From an uncultured Oscillospiraceae bacterium (GTDB lineage Bacteria > Bacillota > Clostridia > Oscillospirales > Oscillospiraceae), in the NCBI GenBank assembly GCA_900751035.1, contig CAADSF010000307.1, positions 1 to 7,819 on the forward strand: 7,819 bases of DNA. The letters are read 5' to 3'. The notes below the pieces were generated by a model. The model did no database searches. It worked only from the letters and a program-made list of their open reading frames with translations, and was not told the origin of the DNA. Shown here one piece after another: positions 1 to 5,111 of this stretch (the stretch's first letter is position 1; the number at the start of each line of letters is the position of its first letter). The translations under genes were made by a program, and so were the position numbers.

Positions 1-78
1 ACCGGCAAGCGGCAGACCCACATCCGTAACGCTCCTTCGTCGCGAACGGCTGTGACCGGCATCGGCCCCTACAAATAA
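1..78 (+). CDS. Possible C-terminal tail of an unidentified upstream protein (partial)
   Basis: Frame 1 is open from the window edge to a TAA at 76-78 and would encode 25 residues ending in GIGPYK. The tail is basic and I do not recognise a family. The other two plus-strand frames hit stops early, and third codon positions are mostly G or C, like the neighbouring genes. However, the minus strand is also open here (an ATG with its complement at 61-63 could start a leftward gene), so the direction is not settled. No terminator hairpin is visible between 78 and nnrD. Confidence 0.35.
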   Translation, partial: TGKRQTHIRNAPSSRTAVTGIGPYK

Positions 79-128
79 CCCGGAAAAATTGCGGCATGAA
101 CCAGACAATTTATTGCCAGTCTCAAATT

Positions 129-134
129 TATAAT
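129..134 (+). promoter_or_regulatory. Candidate -10 box upstream of nnrD
   Basis: A perfect TATAAT lies in a short AT-rich stretch (about 104-136) that stands out from GC-rich surroundings. No good -35 box is seen 16-18 bp upstream. TTGCCA at 113-118 is a close -35 match but only 10 bp away. Transcription from this box would begin near 141, inside or just after the GGAGG ribosome site of nnrD, so it could give an almost leaderless message or may not be the main promoter. Confidence 0.35.
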
Positions 135-150
135 ATGGAGGGCGGCGGAA

Positions 151-1020
151 ATGGCAAGACCTGCATGGACAGCGCAATGCACGAACAGGAAGCTGATAGG
201 GGAGCTGCTGCCGGTCCGGCGGCGGGAGAGCCACAAGGGCGATTACGGCAGAGTGCTTCTGCTTTGCGGCTCCGAAGGGCTGACCGGCGCGGCACGGCTT
301 GCGGCAACGGCGGCGCTCCGCACGGGCAGCGGCCTTGTATATCTCGGCGTGCCGGAAAAGATTTATCCGATCATCGCCGCAGGCGCGGGAAGCGAAATTG
401 TCTTTCCGCTGCCGTGCGACAGTGCGGGGCGGCTCTGCATGGCCGCGCTGCCCGCAATCACGGACAGGCTTTCTGAAATGGACGCCGTGCTGTTCGGCCC
501 CGGCCTTGGCCGCTCGGAGGAGCTGACGCGGCTGGTGCAGGCGGTGCTTTCCGTCTGCCGCGCACCGCTCGTTCTGGATGCGGACGGCATAAACGCCGTC
601 GCGCCGCATATAGATGTGTTGCGCGGATGTGCCTGTCCGGTCGTGCTCACGCCGCATGACGGCGAGTTTCTGCGGCTGGGCGGCGACCCCAAAGCAGCCG
701 ACCGGACGCAGGAGGCAATGCGCCTCGCGAACCGGACGCACGCCGTCCTTCTGCTCAAGGGCAGCCGGACAATCATCACAGACGGTTTGAACGTTTATGT
801 AAACCATACGGGAAACCCCGGCCTCGCGGCCGGCGGCAGCGGCGACGTGCTCGCCGGGATGCTCGCCTCGCTTCTGGGCCAGCATATCATGCCGCTGGAG
901 GCAGCCGCCGCAGCCGCATGGCTGCACGGCTCCGCCGCCGACCTTGCGGCGCAGGAGCTGGGGGAGTATGGTATGGTGCCGGAGGATCTGCTGCTGCGCA
1001 TTCCGCGACTTCTGCCATAA
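151..1020 (+). CDS. nnrD: ADP-dependent (S)-NAD(P)H-hydrate dehydratase
   Basis: This 289-residue protein matches the YjeF C-terminal (carbohydrate-kinase-like) family, which repairs damaged hydrated NADH and NADPH (NAD(P)HX) in the cytoplasm using ADP. Visible family blocks, in order, are SHKGDYGRVLLLCGS near residues 27-41, GPGLGR at 116-121, VLDADGIN at 141-148, LTPHDGEF at 166-173, and the glycine-rich GNPGLAAGGSGDVLAG at 221-236, which is the nucleotide/catalytic signature. In many bacteria this domain is fused to the NnrE epimerase in a protein of about 500 residues. Here it stands alone, and no epimerase is in the window. The ATG at 151 follows GGAGG at 137-141 with a 9-base gap and leaves a normal short N-terminus before the first conserved block. 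The lipoprotein gene starts 12 bases downstream, which suggests cotranscription. The proline usual in TPHPGE is an aspartate here. Confidence 0.93.
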   Translation: MARPAWTAQCTNRKLIGELLPVRRRESHKGDYGRVLLLCGSEGLTGAARLAATAALRTGSGLVYLGVPEKIYPIIAAGAGSEIVFPLPCDSAGRLCMAALPAITDRLSEMDAVLFGPGLGRSEELTRLVQAVLSVCRAPLVLDADGINAVAPHIDVLRGCACPVVLTPHDGEFLRLGGDPKAADRTQEAMRLANRTHAVLLLKGSRTIITDGLNVYVNHTGNPGLAAGGSGDVLAGMLASLLGQHIMPLEAAAAAAWLHGSAADLAAQELGEYGMVPEDLLLRIPRLLP

Positions 1021-1032
1021 GGGTGATAGTTA

Positions 1033-1611
1033 TTGCGAAAAAAACTGGCGCTTCTTCTCTGCACATTTCCCGTGCTGCTGGCGGCCTGCTCGGCCAAAAG
1101 CCCGGCCCAGCCACCGCTGACGTTCCGCACGGCGCTTCTGCAAGCTGGCGGCTGCTCGTTCACCGCCGCCATCACGGCGGACTACGGCGGCACTGCCGCG
1201 TCGTTCACGCTGGACTGCGCATTCTCGCCCGAAACAGGCGCGGCTGTTACCGTGACGGAGCCGGAATCGATTGCGGGCATTCAGGCACAGGTCAAGGACA
1301 CCGCCGCGTCCGTCTCGTATGACGGGATGCAGCTCGGCCTCGGCTCGCTGGCAAACGGCAATCTTGCGCCGCTGGCCGCGCCCTATGTGCTGGGGCAGTG
1401 CTGGGCAGGGGAGTACATCGATTCGACCGGCACAGAGGACGGCCTTCTGCGCACGACCTACCGGATGGGCTACGAGGAAAAGGAGCTTGTCGTCGACACG
1501 TGGTTCTCGCAGGAGCCGCTCACGCCCGTCCGCGCGGAGCTGAGCTTTGAGGGCCGGATGGTTCTGTGCGCGGATATCTCCGCGTTTTCAATGCAATCAA
1601 CAGAGGAATAA
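1033..1611 (+). CDS. Small lipoprotein, possibly LolA/YdcC-like
   Basis: This 192-residue protein begins with a bacterial lipoprotein signal: a basic start (MRKK), a hydrophobic core (about residues 5-16) and the lipobox LAAC with the lipidated Cys19. It should be anchored on the outer face of the membrane. The mature part is rich in beta-type sequence and has no obvious enzymatic motif. Its position just before alr, and the pattern of alternating short strands, recall B. subtilis YdcC and related clostridial proteins with a LolA-like fold. That link is an inference from context, not a recognised signature. The start is TTG at 1033, chosen because AAGGGTGAT at 1019-1027 is a good ribosome site and the signal peptide starts there. 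The stop (1609-1611) lies at the end of the first copy of a 16-bp tandem repeat that continues to the alr start. Confidence 0.8.
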   Translation: MRKKLALLLCTFPVLLAACSAKSPAQPPLTFRTALLQAGGCSFTAAITADYGGTAASFTLDCAFSPETGAAVTVTEPESIAGIQAQVKDTAASVSYDGMQLGLGSLANGNLAPLAAPYVLGQCWAGEYIDSTGTEDGLLRTTYRMGYEEKELVVDTWFSQEPLTPVRAELSFEGRMVLCADISAFSMQSTEE

Positions 1612-1626
1612 ATCAACAGAGGAATA
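1595..1626 (+). repeat. Perfect 16-bp tandem duplication carrying the alr ribosome site
   Basis: AATCAACAGAGGAATA occurs twice without a gap, at 1595-1610 and 1611-1626. Both copies contain AGAGGA. The second copy provides the Shine-Dalgarno site of alr (1618-1623, 6 bases before ATG 1630). The first encodes the last residues of the lipoprotein. With one copy removed, the lipoprotein would keep the same C-terminus and end in TAG rather than TAA, so the duplication only lengthens the spacer. Confidence 0.9.
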
Positions 1627-1629
1627 GAT

Positions 1630-2808
1630 ATGAAAACACTCAAAAGAACCTGGGCGGATATCTCGCTCGACAATCTGGAATACAATTACCGCTCCATCCG
1701 GGCGCATCTGCCGTCCGGCACGCGCTTTCTCGGCGTGATGAAGGCCGACGCCTACGGCCACGGGGCCGTGCCGGTCAGCCGGGCGCTGGCCGACCTCGGC
1801 GCAGAGTATCTGGCCGTGTCCAATCTGGAGGAGGCCGTGCAGATCCGGCGCGGCGAGGTACGCCTGCCGATTCTGATTCTGGGCTATACGCCGCCGGAAT
1901 ACGCCGCGAACATGATCTTCCTCGATATCACGCAGGAGGTGCATTCGCTGGCCTACGCGCAGGAGCTGAACGAGGCGCTGGCCGGAACGAACTATATCCT
2001 GAACGTGCATCTGAAGCTCGATACCGGCATGACGCGCATCGGCTTCTTTGCGTATGACAACGAGCGGACGCTGGACGAGCTGAGGCAGGCCGCGGCGCTG
2101 CCGCATCTGCACATCGAGGGCGTTTTCACGCACTTCTGCGTCGCCGACAGCCGGGCAGAGGAAGACGTTTCGTTTACGCGCCTGCAATATCAGCGCTTCA
2201 TGGACATGCTCGGCGCCATGGAGGGCGTCGGCATCCGGCCGGAGCTCCGCCACTGCTGCAACTCCGGCGCGGCGATTTTGTACCCGGAATTCGCGCTCGA
2301 CATGGTGCGCCCCGGTATCATCACCTACGGCAACGCGCCGTCGGAGGAGCTGGAGGGCGCGATCAGCCTGCGGCCCATGATGTCGCTGCATTCCATGATC
2401 GCGCAGGTGCGCACCGTCCCCGCCGGGACAGACATCAGCTACGGGCGGCTCTACAGAACCGCGCACGATACCCGTGTCGCCGTCCTGCCCATCGGCTACG
2501 CAGACGGCCTGAGCCGTCTGCTGACCGGCAAGGCAAGCTTCTATCTGCAAGGCAAGCTGGTTCCCGTCATCGGCCGGATCTGCATGGATATGTGTATGCT
2601 GGACGTTTCGGAGGTGCCGGACGCAAAGCCCGGCGACGTCGTCACGATCTTCGGCTACGACGCCGACGGCACGCTCGTGCCGTGCGAGCGCCTTGCCGCC
2701 GCGCAGGGGACGATCAATTATGAGCTTCTCTGCCAGATCAGCAAGCGCATCCCGCGCATCTGCCACCGCGGCGCGGAAACATCGCAGATACTTCAATATA
2801 TCGTTTAA
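1630..2808 (+). CDS. alr: Alanine racemase (PLP-dependent)
   Basis: This 392-residue cytoplasmic enzyme interconverts L- and D-alanine to supply D-alanine for peptidoglycan; 392 residues is a normal length for the family. The N-terminal barrel carries the PLP-binding lysine in VMKADAYGHG (Lys38). Further signature residues are Lys129 and Arg136 in KLDTGMTRIG (Lys129 matches the carbamylated lysine of the Bacillus enzyme), the catalytic Tyr271 in DISYGRLY from the C-terminal domain, GYADG at 289-293, and RICMDM at 316-321. The start is ATG 1630, 6 bases after AGAGGA. The gene sits 18 bases after the lipoprotein gene and most likely shares its transcript. The stop codon TAA (2806-2808) is formed by the left end of an inserted palindromic element. 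Confidence 0.97.
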   Translation: MKTLKRTWADISLDNLEYNYRSIRAHLPSGTRFLGVMKADAYGHGAVPVSRALADLGAEYLAVSNLEEAVQIRRGEVRLPILILGYTPPEYAANMIFLDITQEVHSLAYAQELNEALAGTNYILNVHLKLDTGMTRIGFFAYDNERTLDELRQAAALPHLHIEGVFTHFCVADSRAEEDVSFTRLQYQRFMDMLGAMEGVGIRPELRHCCNSGAAILYPEFALDMVRPGIITYGNAPSEELEGAISLRPMMSLHSMIAQVRTVPAGTDISYGRLYRTAHDTRVAVLPIGYADGLSRLLTGKASFYLQGKLVPVIGRICMDMCMLDVSEVPDAKPGDVVTIFGYDADGTLVPCERLAAAQGTINYELLCQISKRIPRICHRGAETSQILQYIV

Positions 2809-2969
2809 GGAACCTCTGACTCAATGCCCTTCGGCCTTCGCCGGAGCTTTTGACCCAATCCTGCGGTATGAAAACTTGAAATACACAAAGTATTCCTGCG
2901 TTTTCATGCCTTGTCTTGGGCCAAAATCTCTCGCCGAATGCTCTCGGCCATTAAATCAGAGTTTCCTTA
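2806..2969. mobile_element. MITE-like 164-bp palindromic element inserted in the alr stop codon
   Basis: The ends are inverted repeats: 2806-2826 matches the reverse complement of 2949-2969 at 18 of 21 positions (TAAGGAA, then CTCTGA, then AATG shared). The interior continues the palindrome around a centre near 2887. TTTTG (2848-2852) pairs with CAAAA (2922-2926), CCCAA (2854-2858) with TTGGG (2916-2920), ATGAAAAC (2868-2875) with GTTTTCAT (2900-2907), and AATAC with GTATT flanks a 5-base tip. It encodes no plausible protein. Each end carries a TA (2806-2807 and 2968-2969), consistent with the TA target duplication made by IS630/Tc1-mariner transposases, so a non-autonomous MITE mobilised by such an enzyme is a fair inference. 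In RNA it would form a very long hairpin in the alr 3' region. Confidence 0.75.
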
Positions 2970-3130
2970 GAAAATCCGCCATTTTTCGCCGCTTTCTGCA
3001 TAGTATGAAGTGGAAGCATCCGAATGTGAAAAGAAAGCGAGGGTTCTCCGTTTATTTTTGAGCTCTGCGTGGGAGAATAGAAACAGCGGCGCGAAACGCG
3101 CACGTACTTTTTCCGCGGAGTGTGAAGCAA
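2970..3130 (+). other. Intergenic stretch before mazF; no antitoxin gene seen
   Basis: Between the palindromic element and mazF I find no credible gene. The open frames are short, lack ribosome sites, and show no ribbon-helix-helix or AbrB-like pattern expected of a MazE/NdoAI antitoxin. A small GCGCG-AAA-CGCGC hairpin (3089-3101) and GCGGAG at 3115-3120 (the mazF ribosome site) are the only visible signals. No convincing -35/-10 pair was found. Confidence 0.6.
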
Positions 3131-3487
3131 ATGGATACGAACGTCAAACGCGGCGACATTTTCTACGCCGACCTGAGCCCGGTCGTGGGCAGTGAGCAGG
3201 GCGGATGTCGGCCTGTGCTCATCGTGCAGAACGACACCGGCAACCGGCATTCGCCGACGGTCATCGCCGCCGCCATTACCAGCCAGACCGGCAAGGCGCG
3301 TCTGCCGACGCACATTTCGCTGACCGGCCACGACGTGGGCCTCACGAAGGACTCCGTCATTCTGCTCGAACAGATCCGAACCATCGACAAGCGCCGCCTG
3401 CGCGAGCATACCGGCCACGCGGACCGCAGCGTCATGGAGCAGGTCGATTCCGCTCTTGCCGTCAGCTTCGGTCTTCAGGGCAGCTGA
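3131..3487 (+). CDS. mazF: MazF/NdoA (PemK-family) mRNA interferase toxin
   Basis: This 118-residue protein closely follows the Bacillus EndoA/NdoA pattern: VKRGDIFYADLSP at residues 5-17, VVGSEQGG at 18-25, RPVLIVQND at 27-35, AAAITSQ at 46-52, LPTHI at 58-62 and DSVILLEQIRTIDK at 74-87. Arg27 and Thr50 align with the catalytic Arg25 and Thr48 of the Bacillus enzyme. The family cuts single-stranded mRNA at short specific sequences and is normally held inactive by a MazE-type antitoxin. ATG 3131 is preferred because GGAG at 3117-3120 is 10 bases upstream. A GTG at 3122 would add three residues but lies only one base from that site. The alr-mazF order is the Bacillus arrangement, but the antitoxin gene that usually lies between them is missing. 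The toxin appears intact. Confidence 0.93.
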   Translation: MDTNVKRGDIFYADLSPVVGSEQGGCRPVLIVQNDTGNRHSPTVIAAAITSQTGKARLPTHISLTGHDVGLTKDSVILLEQIRTIDKRRLREHTGHADRSVMEQVDSALAVSFGLQGS

Positions 3488-3505
3488 GCCGCCGCATGGA
3501 ATATG

Positions 3506-3544
3506 GAAAGCGCCTCCTGCATATCGTTTGCAGGAGGTGTTTTT
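3506..3544 (+). terminator. Intrinsic terminator after mazF that contains the next gene's ribosome site
   Basis: CGCCTCCTGCA (3511-3521) pairs along its full length with TGCAGGAGGTG (3529-3539), with one G-U pair, around a 7-base loop. It is followed by TTTTT (3540-3544) and preceded by AAA, so the stem can extend by A-U pairs. This has the form of a strong rho-independent terminator, possibly working in both directions. Its 3' arm includes AGGAGGT (3532-3538), the ribosome site for ATG 3545, so the folded RNA also hides that site. Confidence 0.8.
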
Positions 3545-3946
3545 ATGCTTTCATATCCGATCACCGGCGTCCGCGAGGGGACGCTTCAGGCCGAGCGGGA
3601 CGGCCTGTATTGGAACGTCAGCGCCGTATGCAGCAAAGACTGGGATTTCCCCATCCGCCTGATTGCCGAAACGGACGGTGTCCGCACCGTCCTTGGCGTT
3701 CCGCAGCCGGAGCCGGACGGCCTCCGGCTCCAGACGAGGCTCTCCAACCGGAGCTGCCCGTTTTCCGAGCAGACGCGCATCCTGACCGACCAGACGCCGG
3801 ACCCTGAACCGGAACCGGAGCCCGTATCCGCAGAGCCCGGTCTGCTCCCATTCGAGCCGGAAAAGCCCTTCGAGCGTATTCCGGAGTTTTCCGTCATGAA
3901 CGTTGTAGAGCAGGACGGAAAGCCGTACTGGAAAACCCCCGGCTGA
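3545..3946 (+). CDS. Conserved-looking small protein of unknown function
   Basis: This 133-residue protein belongs to no family I recognise. It has no signal peptide or membrane segment. Residues 1-75 look like a compact beta-rich domain (MLSYPITGVREG, GLYWNVSAVC, IRLIAETDGVRTVLGVPQPEPDGLRLQTRL). Residues 85-93 are a proline/glutamate run (PDPEPEPEP), followed by a tail with PFEPEKPFERIPEF. Codon use resembles the neighbours, supporting a real gene. ATG 3545 is chosen because AGGAGGT ends 6 bases upstream, a near-ideal site. An in-frame ATG at 3503 would add 14 residues but has no ribosome site and would read through the terminator stem. A strong terminator follows the stop codon, so this is a single-gene unit or a read-through extension of mazF. 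Confidence 0.72.
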   Translation: MLSYPITGVREGTLQAERDGLYWNVSAVCSKDWDFPIRLIAETDGVRTVLGVPQPEPDGLRLQTRLSNRSCPFSEQTRILTDQTPDPEPEPEPVSAEPGLLPFEPEKPFERIPEFSVMNVVEQDGKPYWKTPG

Positions 3947-3962
3947 CCCGCAGCCCCAAAGC

Positions 3963-4003
3963 CTGCCCTGCCGCGCTCTGCGCGGTAAGGGCAGCTTTTC
4001 TTT
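3963..4003 (+). terminator. Strong intrinsic terminator between the unknown gene and the arg operon
   Basis: CTGCCCT (3963-3969) pairs with AGGGCAG (3988-3994), and the inner CCGCGC (3971-3976) pairs with GCGCGG (3980-3985) around a TCT loop, with a small bulge between the two stems. The tail is CTTTTCTTT. It isolates the arg operon from upstream transcription. Confidence 0.88.
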
Positions 4004-4048
4004 CTCGTGTCAAATTGTCTAAAATCGCAAAGGATATTCAATTTGAGA

Positions 4049-4123
4049 TGTATATATCAACAAAACTCATGAATATTATATTTTTCACTTGCATAATCAT
4101 ACATATTGATGTATATTATAGCA
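4049..4123 (+). promoter_or_regulatory. Putative ArgR operator array over the argC promoter
   Basis: Four half-sites of the form TGNAT start at 4049, 4070, 4090 and 4110, spaced 21, 20 and 20 bp, about two helical turns. The best full box is TGCATAATCATACA (4090-4103), which fits the palindromic ARG-box form TGNAT-4 bases-ATNCA. The other three match mainly on the left half. ArgR/AhrC hexamers bind tandem boxes of this spacing when arginine is plentiful and repress biosynthesis. The assignment is inferred from sequence form and from the arg genes directly downstream; no argR gene is in the window. Confidence 0.55.
4089..4117 (+). promoter_or_regulatory. Likely sigma-A promoter of the arg operon
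   Basis: TTGCAT (4089-4094) and TATATT (4112-4117) are separated by 17 bp in an AT-rich block. The -10 matches 5 of 6 consensus bases and the -35 matches mainly in its TTG. Both elements lie inside the putative ArgR boxes, which would let the repressor block polymerase. The leader to argC would be roughly 40 bases. Confidence 0.55.
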
Positions 4124-4162
4124 AACAAAGCGCCGATGGGGCAGCACGGGAGGGGGACCTGC

Positions 4163-5095
4163 ATGAAAAAGGTATTTATCGACGGCAGCGCCGGGACGAC
4201 CGGGCTGCGCATTTTTGACCGCCTGCATGAACGAACGGACATTCAGCTTCTGACGCTCCCGGAAGCGGAGCGTAAGCTGGAAGCAAGCCGAAAAAGGATG
4301 CTCAACGAGGCGGACGTCGTCTTCCTGTGCCTGCCGGACGACGCGGCGCGTGAGGCCGCGTCCTGGGTCGAAAATCCGGATACCGTTGTGCTCGATACCT
4401 CCACCGCGCACCGGACGGCTCCCGGCTGGTGCTACGGCTTCCCGGAGCTTTCCCCGGTGCAGGAGGCAAAGCTGCGGCGGGCGAAGCGCATTGCCGTCCC
4501 CGGCTGTCACGCCAGCGGCTTTATCGCGCTGGTCTATCCGCTCGTTTCCGCCGGACTGCTTGCGCCGGATGTGCTTCTGAGCTGCTATTCGCTGACCGGC
4601 TATTCCGGCGGCGGGAAAAAGATGATTGCAGAATACCGTGCGCCGGAGCGAAGCTATCTTCTGAACGCGCCGCGCCAGTACGCGCTCGGCCAGACGCACA
4701 AGCATCTGAAGGAAATGAAGGCCGTCGCCGGTCTTGCAAACGAGCCGGTCTTCTGCCCGGTCGTTGCGGATTTCTACAGCGGTATGCAGGTGACGGTCCC
4801 GCTGTTTTCCAGCTGGCTTGCGCCGGGCGCGGGCATGGAGGATGTAAAAAACGCCTACAAGGCCCTTTATACCGGGCCGGTCGTCTCCTGCACGGACGCG
4901 GCGGACGAGGGCGGCTTCCTGTCCGCCGCTGCGCAGTCCGGTCTGGACAGCATGAAAATCACGGTTACGGGCAGCGAGCAGCGGATGCTCCTGCTGGCCG
5001 TCTATGACAATCTCGGCAAGGGCGCGTCCGGCGCGGCAGTCGAGTGTATGAATCTGGTGACCGGCGCGGAAAAAACGCTGGGTCTGGAACTGTAA
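4163..5095 (+). CDS. argC: N-acetyl-gamma-glutamyl-phosphate reductase, short (type 2) form
   Basis: This enzyme reduces N-acetylglutamyl phosphate to the semialdehyde with NADPH, the third step of arginine synthesis. The 310 residues begin with the dinucleotide-binding motif GSAGTTG (8-14). The active-site cysteine is Cys115 in VPGCHASGF. Further family blocks are GYSGGGK (146-152), QTHKHLKEM (177-185), FCPVVADFYSGMQVTVPL (197-214) and DNLGKGASGAA (282-292). The length near 310 and these blocks fit the shorter type-2 ArgC group rather than the usual form of about 345 residues. ATG 4163 is chosen because GGGAGGGGG (4148-4156) is just upstream and MKKVFIDG is a natural start. An in-frame TTG at 4106 lies inside the promoter. 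It is the first gene of the arg operon, and argJ begins 16 bases after its stop. Confidence 0.93.
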   Translation: MKKVFIDGSAGTTGLRIFDRLHERTDIQLLTLPEAERKLEASRKRMLNEADVVFLCLPDDAAREAASWVENPDTVVLDTSTAHRTAPGWCYGFPELSPVQEAKLRRAKRIAVPGCHASGFIALVYPLVSAGLLAPDVLLSCYSLTGYSGGGKKMIAEYRAPERSYLLNAPRQYALGQTHKHLKEMKAVAGLANEPVFCPVVADFYSGMQVTVPLFSSWLAPGAGMEDVKNAYKALYTGPVVSCTDAADEGGFLSAAAQSGLDSMKITVTGSEQRMLLLAVYDNLGKGASGAAVECMNLVTGAEKTLGLEL

Positions 5096-5111
5096 CAGGG
5101 AGGAACCACAA

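Noticed and set aside
1597..2796. Long minus-strand open frame opposite alr (about 399 codons)
   Set aside because: It mirrors the codon pattern of alr, is rich in arginine, histidine and alanine, and shows no family motif. Alr on the plus strand is certain.
2693..3061. Plus-strand frame running from alr through the palindrome
   Set aside because: It starts inside alr in another frame and reads through the inserted element, with no family resemblance.
3089..3112. GCGCG-AAA-CGCGC hairpin followed by TTTTT as a terminator before mazF
   Set aside because: The stem is only 5 bp with a 3-base loop, and the T-run starts 6 bases after it. Too weak to call.
3010..3195. Short plus-strand frame (61 codons) just before mazF as a possible antitoxin
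   Set aside because: It overlaps mazF by over 60 bases, has no ribosome site, and shows no ribbon-helix-helix or AbrB-like pattern.
3797..3825. Short repeat of CCGGAACCGGAG type in the unknown gene
   Set aside because: Too short and irregular for a separate repeat feature. It encodes the PEPEPEP run.
4106..4162. TTG 4106 as the start of argC
   Set aside because: It lies within the -10 region and operator, has no ribosome site, and adds 19 residues absent from the family. ATG 4163 has a strong site.
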